The notes under the pieces are model-generated. The model made no database searches. It was not told the origin of the DNA and saw only the letters and a list, made by a program, of their open reading frames with translations. A stretch of 64,000 nt of DNA from a virus: the IMG/VR virus record IMGVR_UViG_3300030060_004544, positions 1 to 64,000 of that record; one strand, given 5' to 3'. Below are positions 52,399 to 60,926 of this stretch, piece by piece (position 1 is the stretch's first letter; each line of letters opens with the position of its first letter). The translations under genes were made by a program, and so were the position numbers.

Positions 52399-52793
52399 TG
52401 GGATTTAAGATGAAACCGTTTCATCAGTTACTAAGCTTGCATCCAAGCTCTAATAAACTAGATAATGTTATTAAACTTGTTGATATGCCTAGTAAAAAAC
52501 ACTGGGGTTATATTGATGAGAATAAAACTATATTTGTAAATAAAAATTTAAAACCTAAACAAATGCAAGAAACTATAAAGCATGAAAAAGGTCATAAATT
52601 ACAAATGAGTTTGGCTGGTAACGATCACGAGCCACAATTACAGTTTAACAGTTTATATTATAAATGGAAATCTAATCCAGGAGGTAAATCATTAAAGATC
52701 GCTACTGATTATATAAATACAAAAAGTAGAGGTTTACCTTGGGAAAAAAATAACGCAGGAACAAATAAAAAATCAAATAATGAAAAAGCATAA
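52398..52793 (+). CDS. Small HExxH-motif protein, 131 aa
   Basis: Contains IKHEKGHKLQM with H62-E-K-G-H66, a zincin-type HExxH signature, on a helix (KQMQETIKHEKGHKLQ), preceded by a beta strand (TIFVNKNL). It may be a small metallopeptidase, but it has no obvious third ligand. Charged and soluble. Confidence 0.6.
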   Translation: MGFKMKPFHQLLSLHPSSNKLDNVIKLVDMPSKKHWGYIDENKTIFVNKNLKPKQMQETIKHEKGHKLQMSLAGNDHEPQLQFNSLYYKWKSNPGGKSLKIATDYINTKSRGLPWEKNNAGTNKKSNNEKA

Positions 52794-52902
52794 AATGTAT
52801 TGTAAGGACGGATCTGTCCATGATGTAAGTAGTGTTAAAAAACACAAAGCACTTATGAAAAAAGGGTGCGGACACAAACCTATTAAAAATGCCAAAAAGT
52901 AA
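52780..52902 (+). CDS. Tiny basic protein, 40 aa
   Basis: MKKHKMYCKDGSVHDVSSVKKHKALMKKGCGHKP: His/Lys/Cys-rich, possibly metal-binding through CKDG and CGH. It starts inside the previous gene and ends inside the next. Function unknown. Confidence 0.55.
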   Translation: MKKHKMYCKDGSVHDVSSVKKHKALMKKGCGHKPIKNAKK

Positions 52903-53143
52903 AATAAAAGGCGGAGGGACTAAAAAAGTCTGTTTACCATACAATAAATATAAAAGTATGAGTAAAGCCGAAAAGCAAAAAGTTATACGTGCTAAACGTA
53001 AAGCTGCTGCTTCAGGTAAATATAAAAGATCTAGTAAATCTAATGTCAAAGGCGCTAGAAAAAAAGGCGCTACATTAAGAGACTGGTTTCAAAAAGAAAA
53101 ATGGGTTAACATAGCCAACGGTAAACCGTGTGGAGCTAAGTAG
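52889..53143 (+). CDS. Small basic protein, 84 aa
   Basis: Lys-rich protein with GGGTKKVCLPYNKY at the N-terminus and KKGATLRDWFQKEKW near the C-terminus. The latter motif is shared with the 54-aa protein at 9275. Last rightward gene; its 3' end overlaps the opposing glycosyltransferase gene by 8 bases. Confidence 0.65.
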   Translation: MPKSKIKGGGTKKVCLPYNKYKSMSKAEKQKVIRAKRKAAASGKYKRSSKSNVKGARKKGATLRDWFQKEKWVNIANGKPCGAK

Positions 53144-53960
53144 CTTTTACCCTTTTCTTATAGTATTTAGTACGCTCAGGTGAACATATAACCATAGGCA
53201 TATTCTTTGCCCAACCTGTGTACTTAATTTTCTTTTCATTTAAATCACTTAATATATGCCAAGTCAATTGACCAGTTCTTGCTAGCCAAGAAACAAATTG
53301 TTCTTCGAGATGATGTGAATGAGCGCTGTGAGGTCTAGCATATATTGGTAAATGCCAGCTATGTGGATCGTGAGCGCTTATCTCTTCTTTACCTGTTTTT
53401 TTATTGTGACCTACTCTTCTTGTTACTGTTGACTTAGCAAAAAAATCAAAACCTATTATTGAAAGACTTTTATAAGTCTTTATTTTTTCTATAAACCAAG
53501 CTATTGCTAAAAACCCAGTAGAAGGTCTTTGTTTTGATGTTAACACATCCATATCATAAACCTTCATAGTATCTATTATTTCTTTGTCAGTATACATTTG
53601 TTTGTAACCATATTTTATCAACTCTTCGCATATGTGTTTTTCAATCACAAACTCTTTTACTTTAAAATTACCTCTTGATCTATTTATTAATATAGTAGTT
53701 TTTTCAAACTTACCACCAGGTTTAAATTCTTCTATTTTCTTTTTAAAAGCATGAGATCTAAATTGTCCTGTTATCCATATATCACATTTAGAACCTAACG
53801 ACTTTTCTTGCTCTTCAGTAGCCTCTAATGCTCTACCAAACTTAACAACTATATCATGGCTGTCTATAAAATCTTTATTTTTATACGCCATCATCTCAAC
53901 AGAGTTGCCTACAAAAATAACTGATTTATTTTTTACTAACTCTTTAATATATTTCTCCAT
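53136..53960 (-). CDS. GT29-like sialyl/Kdo-type glycosyltransferase, 274 aa
   Basis: Contains a sialylmotif-L-like start VIFVGNSVEMM (residues 14-24) with ID.HD.VV.FGRA, and a sialylmotif-S-like RPSTGFLAIAWFIEK followed by IIGFDFF. A His-rich stretch (HDPHSWHLPIY) and HHLEEQF follow. Family GT29 enzymes use CMP-sugars; plant GT29 members transfer Kdo. With KdsA and KdsB in the same operon, CMP-Kdo is a plausible donor. It overlaps the GT8-like gene by 25 bases. Confidence 0.65.
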   Translation of the reverse strand: MEKYIKELVKNKSVIFVGNSVEMMAYKNKDFIDSHDIVVKFGRALEATEEQEKSLGSKCDIWITGQFRSHAFKKKIEEFKPGGKFEKTTILINRSRGNFKVKEFVIEKHICEELIKYGYKQMYTDKEIIDTMKVYDMDVLTSKQRPSTGFLAIAWFIEKIKTYKSLSIIGFDFFAKSTVTRRVGHNKKTGKEEISAHDPHSWHLPIYARPHSAHSHHLEEQFVSWLARTGQLTWHILSDLNEKKIKYTGWAKNMPMVICSPERTKYYKKRVKAT

Positions 53961-54592
53961 TCATCTGCAAATTCACAATCTTTATACTCTTCAAACCAAG
54001 GTCCACCATTTGTAAAGTGTATACCTTTAGCTGGATTTTTCTTGGAGTAAGGTTGTTCACTTACTAAATGATTCCAAGTTTTATCTATTTCACTTATTTT
54101 ATTACCAGCCCAAGCTAACTGGTGTAGATCTGCTGCACTAGCATTATCTAAATATTCTTTTGTTAAAATGTCTTTTAGTTTTTCATTGTTAAAAACCATT
54201 AATGAACTCCAGTTTTTTCTTGGATAAGACTTGTTAACAATACCGTTCATCTTTGTTTGTTGAATATCGTAGTACTTATGTTTTACACAAGCTACTAAAT
54301 CGTCTTCTTTTAAATAATCAAAAACCTTAGCAACATCATCTCTAAATATAAAATCATTATCACAAAACATAGATAGACCTTTGTATTTAGACATAAGTGG
54401 TGTATAAAAACGTGTAAATGAAAACTCTGTTGATTCACCTTCTGTTTCTTTTCTACCGTATATATCTTTACTTATTAACTTGTGTTTATATAAAGGAATT
54501 ATCTTTATGTTTTTATTATGTTTTTTTATAGATTTATAACAGGCTTTAGTTGCCTCTGGGTATCGACTATCATGTCCTATAAATACTCTCAT
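53936..54592 (-). CDS. GT8-like glycosyltransferase, 218 aa
   Basis: Begins MRVFIGHDSRYPEATKACYKSI. The FTRFYTPLMSKYKGLSMFCDNDFIF segment (about residues 58-82) fits the nucleotide-sugar-binding strand and DxD-type metal motif of GT8/GT-A enzymes. Acceptor and sugar are unknown. Coupled to kdsA by a 4-base overlap. Confidence 0.65.
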   Translation of the reverse strand: MRVFIGHDSRYPEATKACYKSIKKHNKNIKIIPLYKHKLISKDIYGRKETEGESTEFSFTRFYTPLMSKYKGLSMFCDNDFIFRDDVAKVFDYLKEDDLVACVKHKYYDIQQTKMNGIVNKSYPRKNWSSLMVFNNEKLKDILTKEYLDNASAADLHQLAWAGNKISEIDKTWNHLVSEQPYSKKNPAKGIHFTNGGPWFEEYKDCEFADEWRNILKS

Positions 54593-55341
54593 ACTAATTG
54601 TTTTAATATTTCTTCAAATTTATCTAACTTAATCATATTAGACCCATCACTCCATGCTGCACTAGGATTTTCGTGTACTTCAAAAAAGTAACCGTCAACG
54701 CCAACTGCTTTTGCAGCTTTTGCAATATGTATAGCATAGCGTGGTTGACCAGCCGTTGTGCTGCCTGAATTAGGTCTTTGTGTTGAGTGCGTACAGTCTA
54801 TTATAACTGGTACGTCTAATTCTTTCATGTCTATGATCTGTCTAAAATCTACAACAAGATCACCCATACCAAACATACTACCTCTTTCAGTTAGCATAAT
54901 ATTATTATTACCTGTACTTTTAACTTTATTAACAGCGTGTATCATATTGCTACCATTTATAAACTGTCCTTTTTTAATATTAACATTTTTAAACGTGTGA
55001 CCCGCAGCAACTAATAAATCAGTTTGTCTACATAAATAAGCTGGTATTTGTATAATATCTACAACATCAGCTAACTTATCTGCTTGCCAAGGTTCATGTA
55101 TATCTGTTGTAATCTTACAACCATCTAGCTCTTTCAACTCAGCAAATATATCTATAGCTTTATCTATGCCAATACCTCGTTTAGAGTTTACAGATGTTCT
55201 ATTAGCCTTGTCAAATGAAGCTTTGAAATAATAATCAAAACCATACTTATCTGCTAGCTCTGAGCATTTGTTAGATATTTCATGCGCTTGTATTCTACCT
55301 TCTAGACTACATGGTCCAGCTATCAATATAGGTTTTTTCAT
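54589..55341 (-). CDS. kdsA: 3-deoxy-D-manno-octulosonate 8-phosphate synthase (KdsA)
   Basis: Joins phosphoenolpyruvate and arabinose 5-phosphate to Kdo-8-phosphate. Signature segments: LIAGPCSLEGR (residues 6-16), YYFKASFDKANRTS (37-50), TDIHEP (~80-85), IIQIPAYLCRQTDLL (~95-109), and a C-terminal FFEVHENP. 250 residues, typical is 270-280. It is next to kdsB, so the phage encodes two steps of CMP-Kdo formation; the intermediate KdsC phosphatase is not visible here. Confidence 0.92.
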   Translation of the reverse strand: MKKPILIAGPCSLEGRIQAHEISNKCSELADKYGFDYYFKASFDKANRTSVNSKRGIGIDKAIDIFAELKELDGCKITTDIHEPWQADKLADVVDIIQIPAYLCRQTDLLVAAGHTFKNVNIKKGQFINGSNMIHAVNKVKSTGNNNIMLTERGSMFGMGDLVVDFRQIIDMKELDVPVIIDCTHSTQRPNSGSTTAGQPRYAIHIAKAAKAVGVDGYFFEVHENPSAAWSDGSNMIKLDKFEEILKQLV

Positions 55342-55967
55342 TTAGTAAAATTTACTATAAGTTTATGTTTTGGTATATATTTTCTTATTAATTTTTTCCA
55401 CTTATCTGGGTGCATTAATGTAACATGCATGTTTTCACCGTTATCAAAATGCGCGTGTGAAGGTGACATAGGTATAGACATAACTATAACACCGCATGTG
55501 CAAGTTAAATCTGCTAGATCTCTAAGTAAAGCTGGTAACTCTTCTAACGGAACGTGCTCTACAACATCACAACATACTGTCATATCAAATTTAGCCTGTG
55601 GTGGTCTAACGTGGTATATAGGGTGACATGGGTCATACCTATAAAAACCAGCAACGTTTTCACCTAAAAACTCCATCAATGTCATAGCGTCATATTTATC
55701 TGGAACTCTTTTGCCTGGCCTTGTGTATTTTTCACCATTATATATTCCTTTTCTTTTATGCCAAACTTGAGCAGAGCCACAACCATAGTCTAATATCATT
55801 GAGCCTGGATTTTCACTTATCCATTTTTTTGTTGGATGTAATATTGTTTTCCAACCACTACCATCGCCATAACCACCTTCAACCTTAGTTCTCCAACTAC
55901 CGTCACGTTCTTTTATTTTATATGCAGCGCCTTGGTGTAATGCTTTGTATTTTTCTCCGTATTTCAT
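55338..55967 (-). CDS. SAM-dependent methyltransferase, 209 aa
   Basis: Class I methyltransferase with motif I ILDYGCGSA (about residues 58-66) and CCDVVEHVPLEELP (~130-143), typical of small-molecule or sugar methyltransferases (methyltransferase 11/12 group). Lies between kdsA and kdsB, so a glycan or sugar-nucleotide target is plausible, but the target is not determined. Confidence 0.75.
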   Translation of the reverse strand: MKYGEKYKALHQGAAYKIKERDGSWRTKVEGGYGDGSGWKTILHPTKKWISENPGSMILDYGCGSAQVWHKRKGIYNGEKYTRPGKRVPDKYDAMTLMEFLGENVAGFYRYDPCHPIYHVRPPQAKFDMTVCCDVVEHVPLEELPALLRDLADLTCTCGVIVMSIPMSPSHAHFDNGENMHVTLMHPDKWKKLIRKYIPKHKLIVNFTK

Positions 55968-56602
55968 TTTATATCTTTATAAGTATTAACTTCTACTCCA
56001 TCGTATGTAGTTTCAACTACATCAATATCATATAAACCTAATATTCTGTTTTGTTCTAAGTTTTCTAATTTATATTTATCTTTCATAACTCTATATGCTT
56101 TTAACATATAAGGTTTATAAGCGTATATACCTAAATGTCTATCGCCATAACCTATGTCAGATCTTGTAAACCACATTGCTTTACCATTTTGATGTATAAC
56201 TTTTACATCATCTGGTTTAGCACCCTTTGTGTAAGCGGTTAAACAGACTACATCTTTTTTATTTAATGCTTTTATTATAGGTCTCATTGTATCTAAATTT
56301 ATATCTAACATATCACCTTGCACGTTTAATATGTAATCATATTCATTTACTAAATCTAATACAACTCTCTTAGATAATCTATGTGTACCGTTATCAGCTT
56401 TACCCGTTTGTATACACCATTTAATTGGAAACAGTTTAGCAATACGCTTACTGTCTGTCGCTACAAATGTATCATATCCCATCATACGTACTTTATCAAA
56501 CACAAGACGTATCAAAGGTTCATCATCGAACTTCATCAACATTTTGTGTTTGATTCTAGTACTATTAAGTCTTGCTGGTATAACTACCGCTATGTTTTTC
56601 AT
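55964..56602 (-). CDS. kdsB: CMP-Kdo synthetase-like cytidylyltransferase (KdsB-like)
   Basis: Starts with VVIPARLNSTRIKHKML, the CTP-binding loop of CMP-sugar synthetases, followed by TFVATDS and ILNVQGDMLDI (~95-105, metal-binding Asp). Length 212 is shorter than bacterial KdsB (~250). Activates Kdo to CMP-Kdo. A CMP-nonulosonate synthetase is the alternative, but kdsA next door favours Kdo. Confidence 0.85.
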   Translation of the reverse strand: MKNIAVVIPARLNSTRIKHKMLMKFDDEPLIRLVFDKVRMMGYDTFVATDSKRIAKLFPIKWCIQTGKADNGTHRLSKRVVLDLVNEYDYILNVQGDMLDINLDTMRPIIKALNKKDVVCLTAYTKGAKPDDVKVIHQNGKAMWFTRSDIGYGDRHLGIYAYKPYMLKAYRVMKDKYKLENLEQNRILGLYDIDVVETTYDGVEVNTYKDIK

Positions 56603-56943
56603 ATCTTAGTACCAGCTGTTCTTCTTATTATATCATCGTGATTAAACTCAGCCCAATATAATTCAAAAGCAACACCATCTTCAACACCCTCAAACTGATG
56701 TATTTTACCAGGTTTTACCATAGTAAAATCACCTGCTTCAAGTATTGTTTCATCAACAAGACCTTGATCTTCTTGCCATACTCTGACAAGCATCTTACCG
56801 GACTCTACAAAAAATCCGTTCCATTTAAATCTATGCTCGTGTTCAGAGCATTTAAATCCTTTATTAAATTGTATTCGGTGAAACTCCATGACGCCGTTTT
56901 TATGGATCATTTCTGTTTTACCCCATATTTTACCTGCTTTCAT
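56599..56943 (-). CDS. Cupin-domain protein, 114 aa
   Basis: Single cupin barrel with SEHEHRFKWNGFFVESGKM (His-containing motif 1) and GDFTMVKPGKIHQFEG (motif 2). Small cupins in sugar clusters often act as isomerases or metal-sugar binders. Coupled to kdsB (4-base overlap). No specific substrate visible. Confidence 0.7.
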   Translation of the reverse strand: MKAGKIWGKTEMIHKNGVMEFHRIQFNKGFKCSEHEHRFKWNGFFVESGKMLVRVWQEDQGLVDETILEAGDFTMVKPGKIHQFEGVEDGVAFELYWAEFNHDDIIRRTAGTKI

Positions 56944-57130
56944 TTATTATCTTTTGTAATTTTTCTTTATCACCAAACAATACTAAACAATCGTAATCTT
57001 TAGTTTCAATATCCTCTATCTTTTCTACGTTATCAATAACCCATTTAGCGCAAAACGCATTATTTAAATTAGCCATTAATCTTGAGTTTCTAATATTGTA
57101 AGGAGCTTCTACTATTGCTACTCTATTCAT
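56930..57130 (-). CDS. Hypothetical protein, 66 aa
   Basis: Short alpha/beta protein (MNRVAIVEAP..., DYDCLVLFGD) that may be a truncated Rossmann-like fold. It overlaps both neighbours slightly, so it is translated in the same operon. Function unknown. Confidence 0.6.
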   Translation of the reverse strand: MNRVAIVEAPYNIRNSRLMANLNNAFCAKWVIDNVEKIEDIETKDYDCLVLFGDKEKLQKIINESR

Positions 57131-57960
57131 TTTTTTAAATTATTAAAATAAGTTTTTTTCCAATTGCTACCACCCATCCTAAACCTTTTAGGCACTTCGT
57201 TTGTGCGGTAACCTTTTTTATTAAAATACAAATCTTTTGGCACCCAATCATACCATTTAGGTCTGTACATACCTTTACCCTTTGCCGTTATATTAAACTT
57301 TTTTAACGTTTGATTTTTTTTATTTGCAAAGTGTATACTTATAGATATTCTAGGTGTAAGTGATTCAGCTTTGTGATACCTGTATTGTGGTATATACAAT
57401 AAATCACCAGGTTCTAAAACAAACTCATCAACTACTTTACCAGGCTCTCTATTAGGAGCTGAGTTTTCATATATAGTCCATTTAACTTTACCCTCAGTGT
57501 GAAACAAAAAGTTTTCTGTTTGATCACAATGCGCTGGAAACCCAACAGCATCTTTTTTACTTGAGCAATATATATTAACTGTACCTCTATTAAAGTATCT
57601 TTCAAACTCGTTACATATCGCAACAAACTTTTCTTTCGTGTACTCAGCACCTGGTAATACAAATGTTTTACCTGACTGCCAAAATTCAAACAATTCTTCT
57701 TTGCTCAACATTGGTAATTTTAATTTACCTGATTTAACTTTGTTTAAACACCAGCTTTTACCTTTGCCGTCATAGTCTAATACTTGTAAATGATTTAAAT
57801 TATCTGGGTAATTGTTCATTACGTTATTAAAATCGTTCCATTTAAATAATGTTTTAAATATATTTCTTCTAATAACTAAATGTTTTTTACCCCAGTAATG
57901 CAGCCAAAACCTCTTAGGATCGACTGGGTTTAATATGTCTTTTAATGTTATATTATCCAT
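57127..57960 (-). CDS. JmjC/cupin-8-type 2-oxoglutarate oxygenase, 277 aa
   Basis: Fold and motifs of ribosomal-oxygenase-like enzymes: FWLHYWGKKHLVIRR at the start, FPAHCDQTENFLFHTEG (His144, Asp146) and YIPQYRYHKAES (His196), giving the Fe-binding HxD...H triad. Such enzymes hydroxylate proteins such as ribosomal proteins. The phage version may modify a host or virion protein. It overlaps nrdA by 8 bases. Confidence 0.75.
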   Translation of the reverse strand: MDNITLKDILNPVDPKRFWLHYWGKKHLVIRRNIFKTLFKWNDFNNVMNNYPDNLNHLQVLDYDGKGKSWCLNKVKSGKLKLPMLSKEELFEFWQSGKTFVLPGAEYTKEKFVAICNEFERYFNRGTVNIYCSSKKDAVGFPAHCDQTENFLFHTEGKVKWTIYENSAPNREPGKVVDEFVLEPGDLLYIPQYRYHKAESLTPRISISIHFANKKNQTLKKFNITAKGKGMYRPKWYDWVPKDLYFNKKGYRTNEVPKRFRMGGSNWKKTYFNNLKK

Positions 57961-59674
57961 CGCAACTTAAACAGTTAGGGTCCATAGCTTGAGATGCAAT
58001 ATCACCTCTTAATACAGACTCGGTTCTCATGTAATATAGAGTTTTAATTCCTTTTTTCCAAGCTTCTAAATGTACTTTATTAATCCATTTAGGATCTGCT
58101 TGTGAAGGAAAAGCTAAATTCAAGCTTACAGACTGATCTATATATTGCTGTCTGATACCAGCTTGATTAACTAACTCTAGTTGATTAATTTCTTTAAAAG
58201 TTTTGTAAACTTCTTTTATAGGTATGTCGTGTTCTCCTATAGTAATTTTGTCTAATGCTTTGATACCTTGTATCGAACCACCGTCTTTTAAAATTTGTTT
58301 CCATATTTTTTCTGTGTTCAAACCATGCTTGTCTAACTCAGCTACTAGAGTTGGATTTTTGCGGATGAAAGTTCCTTTTGCACTTTGGTCTGTAAAGACG
58401 TTAGCTGCCCACGGTTCAATCCCCGGGGATATATTCCCAGCGAGCTTGCTATTAGATACAGTGGGAGCAATAGCACGTAAGTGGGTATTGCGAAAGCCAG
58501 TACCGACACACCAAAGAGGTTCTCCATAAGCAGAAGCAAGAGCCATTGAAGCTCTTTCAGACTCGATTTTAATTTGACTAAAAATTCTTCTTGTTTCATA
58601 TTGTGCTAATAATCCTTCAAACGGAAAGCCTTTTTGCTGTAGATAAGTATGCCAACCTAAAACACCTAAACCAAGTGCTCTACCTTTTTCAGCAGATCTT
58701 ACAGCATTTTCAAAGCCTCTCCTGTTTTTTGCTTTTTGTATAAATTCCTCTAAAACACCATCTAAAAACCATACACTATCATATATTAAGTTTGAGTCTT
58801 TCCACTCGTGGTACTTAGCTAGATTTAAACTAGATAAGCAACATACAAAGCTATGATTTTCATCTGTGTGTAAAACTATCTCTGAACATATATTAGTCAT
58901 AAAGACCTTCAGAGCGTTATCCTTATAAGCTGAAGGGTTGTTTTTATTTACATTACCCTTGTACATTATATAAGGTTCACCAGTTGCTTTACGTTTCTGT
59001 AGTAGTTTACCCCATTTACGTCTTGCAACTTTATCACCGTCTCTAAGTTTACGCATAAACTTATCACCGATTATAGTACATTGATGTAGGTTTAATGATT
59101 GTCTATTAACATCGCCTTTTGGCTCTCTTATTTCTAACCAGTCTTCCCAGTCTTTGTGATCTATATTTAAGTTAACTGATGCAGCGCCTCTACGTACAGC
59201 TCCTTGATTAGTTGCTAGTATCGTAGAGTCATATATTTTACAAAAAGGTACAACACCATCTGATGTACCATTCATTGTAATTTCTGCGCCAGCTGGTCTG
59301 ATCATATTTAAACCAACACCAACTCCACCACCGTGTTTAGCTAGTAACATCATTTCTAGGTTTTTCTGCCCTATATCTAATATACTATCTGCGACATCAA
59401 TGCCAAAGCAGGATATTGGTAATCCTCTTTCAGTACCTGTATTTGATAACACTGGAGAGGCTAGACATAACCAGCCTTTCCATATGTAATCAAAAAATAT
59501 ATCAGCCATTTCTGGCTTTTTTAAACGTCTTGCTACAGTTGTAGCTACACGTTGATATGCTTCACGTGGTGTTTCTCCATTGTATAGATAACCACCAGTT
59601 ATTGTTTTTTTATATACGTCAGCGTCTGCCCAGTCCGGGTAATCAACGCCTTTTTTCCATCTGTTACTCCACAT
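57953..59674 (-). CDS. nrdA: Ribonucleotide reductase, large (alpha) subunit, class I
   Basis: Reduces ribonucleotides to deoxyribonucleotides with NrdB. Key residues: PISCF (Cys89), NICSEI (Asn261, Cys263, Glu265), CCLSSLNLA (Cys278/279) and C-terminal CLSC. I chose the ATG at 59674. 573 residues, shorter than cellular enzymes (~750) mainly because the N-terminal ATP-cone is missing, so it is likely insensitive to dATP feedback. Confidence 0.92.
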   Translation of the reverse strand: MWSNRWKKGVDYPDWADADVYKKTITGGYLYNGETPREAYQRVATTVARRLKKPEMADIFFDYIWKGWLCLASPVLSNTGTERGLPISCFGIDVADSILDIGQKNLEMMLLAKHGGGVGVGLNMIRPAGAEITMNGTSDGVVPFCKIYDSTILATNQGAVRRGAASVNLNIDHKDWEDWLEIREPKGDVNRQSLNLHQCTIIGDKFMRKLRDGDKVARRKWGKLLQKRKATGEPYIMYKGNVNKNNPSAYKDNALKVFMTNICSEIVLHTDENHSFVCCLSSLNLAKYHEWKDSNLIYDSVWFLDGVLEEFIQKAKNRRGFENAVRSAEKGRALGLGVLGWHTYLQQKGFPFEGLLAQYETRRIFSQIKIESERASMALASAYGEPLWCVGTGFRNTHLRAIAPTVSNSKLAGNISPGIEPWAANVFTDQSAKGTFIRKNPTLVAELDKHGLNTEKIWKQILKDGGSIQGIKALDKITIGEHDIPIKEVYKTFKEINQLELVNQAGIRQQYIDQSVSLNLAFPSQADPKWINKVHLEAWKKGIKTLYYMRTESVLRGDIASQAMDPNCLSCDG

Positions 59675-59679
59675 ATTAT

Positions 59680-60648
59680 TTACCAAATATTTTCAAAATC
59701 TTCTCCTTCGTTCGCTTTGCTGTAGTCTGTTGGCCTAATAGCAAAAAAGTCGGTATGAGTATGCCCACCAGTAAGATGATAAAACCAATCCAACTTTTCC
59801 GAGGCTTTTTCGTCGTATTCAAATTCTTCTGCGAGCTCTTTGTATCCGAGCTCAACAAGTTTTTCATTTATTCTTTTCTTTATAAATTGTTTTAAGTCAT
59901 AAGATTTCATACCCTCAATATCACCTGCCTCAAACATCTTGTCAATATATTTCATTTCAGCATCATGCATTACATGAGCTGCTTCTACAATATGTGGTTT
60001 ACAAGACTCTTTTAAAAAGTCTTTTTCTTCACACATGTGTCTGAATAGTCTACAGCCCATACGACTGTGTAACGATTCATCTCTCACGCTCCATTTCATT
60101 TGTTGTCCTATACCTTTTAATAAGTTTCTCATTTGAAAACTATATAATACCGCAAACGCAGAGTATAATGAAACACCTTCTGCAAACGCACTAAATACAG
60201 CTAATGATTTACCTATTTCAACAGGATCAGTACCTTCATAAGCCACAAGATTATCAAATCTTTCTGCTGTTGCAGGTTCATGTAAAAAAGCTTCAAAGTC
60301 TTCAAGACCTAAAGTTTCATTTAAATAACTATATGCTACAGCGTGTATTGTTTCTTGTGATCCAAACATCATTGCCATTTGTTGTATTTCATGTTTAGGA
60401 AACCATGATACAACTTTTTGTGTCCAATAATCTGACACAGCACATTCAGTTTGTGCAAAGCCTAACAGTATATTACCTACTAAACTTTTTTCTTCTTCTG
60501 TAAGTTTTTCGTTCCAGTCTTTAACATCACCTGACATAGGTATTTCTGTGTGTAACCAAAACGCTTGAGCTTGTTTCAACCAACCCTCAGTATAATACTC
60601 AGGGTACTCAAAAGGTTTGTATGCTATTCTGTTGTCAAATAATCCCAT
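59680..60648 (-). CDS. nrdB: Ribonucleotide reductase, small (beta) subunit, class I
   Basis: Carries the dimetal-binding residues Glu99, His102, Glu157, Glu191 and His194, and a Tyr at 106 in the radical position (ETIHAVAY). The first ligand position, usually Asp, appears to be Glu68 (AQTECA), as in some R2c-type subunits. Ends 5 bases before nrdA starts. Supplies the radical for NrdA in phage DNA synthesis. Confidence 0.92.
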   Translation of the reverse strand: MGLFDNRIAYKPFEYPEYYTEGWLKQAQAFWLHTEIPMSGDVKDWNEKLTEEEKSLVGNILLGFAQTECAVSDYWTQKVVSWFPKHEIQQMAMMFGSQETIHAVAYSYLNETLGLEDFEAFLHEPATAERFDNLVAYEGTDPVEIGKSLAVFSAFAEGVSLYSAFAVLYSFQMRNLLKGIGQQMKWSVRDESLHSRMGCRLFRHMCEEKDFLKESCKPHIVEAAHVMHDAEMKYIDKMFEAGDIEGMKSYDLKQFIKKRINEKLVELGYKELAEEFEYDEKASEKLDWFYHLTGGHTHTDFFAIRPTDYSKANEGEDFENIW

Positions 60649-60651
60649 TTA

Positions 60652-60792
60652 TTAGTATTGAAAGGTTAAACAAATATCAAATATAAATACATAAAATACG
60701 TGATCTATCTTATTGTTTTCTACATCTGGATACGATCTATATCCAAATAAAAGTCCTGTAAACAGGCCAAAACTTAGTTCCCATTTTTTCAT
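60652..60792 (-). CDS. Tiny hydrophobic protein, 46 aa
   Basis: MKKWELSFGLFTGLLFGYRSYPDVENN, then an aromatic C-terminus ending FDICLTFQY. The SFG...G.LFGYR...DICL pattern is a family I recall from phages in this group, function unknown. It starts in an ATGA overlap with the 45-aa gene. Confidence 0.6.
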   Translation of the reverse strand: MKKWELSFGLFTGLLFGYRSYPDVENNKIDHVFYVFIFDICLTFQY

Positions 60793-60926
60793 CTTCCTTG
60801 TCCTCTATAAGCAGTACCATTATAATACTTACCGTTTTTGTTTTTTGTGTTTCTGTTTTTACTATGTACGCCTGGTCTTTTCTTTTTAGGTTTCCATTTG
60901 TACGTCATTAATGTTAATCGTGCCAT
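60789..60926 (-). CDS. Tiny basic protein, 45 aa
   Basis: Lys/Arg/Asn-rich with KKRPGVHSKNRNTKNKN and a C-terminal YRGQGR. The PGVHSK...YRGQGR pattern recurs in Bacteroidetes phages. It starts inside the 39-aa gene and ends in an overlap with the 46-aa gene, so it is part of a coupled trio. Possible RNA or DNA binder. Confidence 0.6.
   Translation of the reverse strand: MARLTLMTYKWKPKKKRPGVHSKNRNTKNKNGKYYNGTAYRGQGR

Noticed and set aside
53136-57960. Sugar cassette as host-DNA contamination
   Set aside because: The genes overlap each other and join continuously to phage-type nrdA/nrdB and tiny phage genes on the same strand, with the same AT-rich style.
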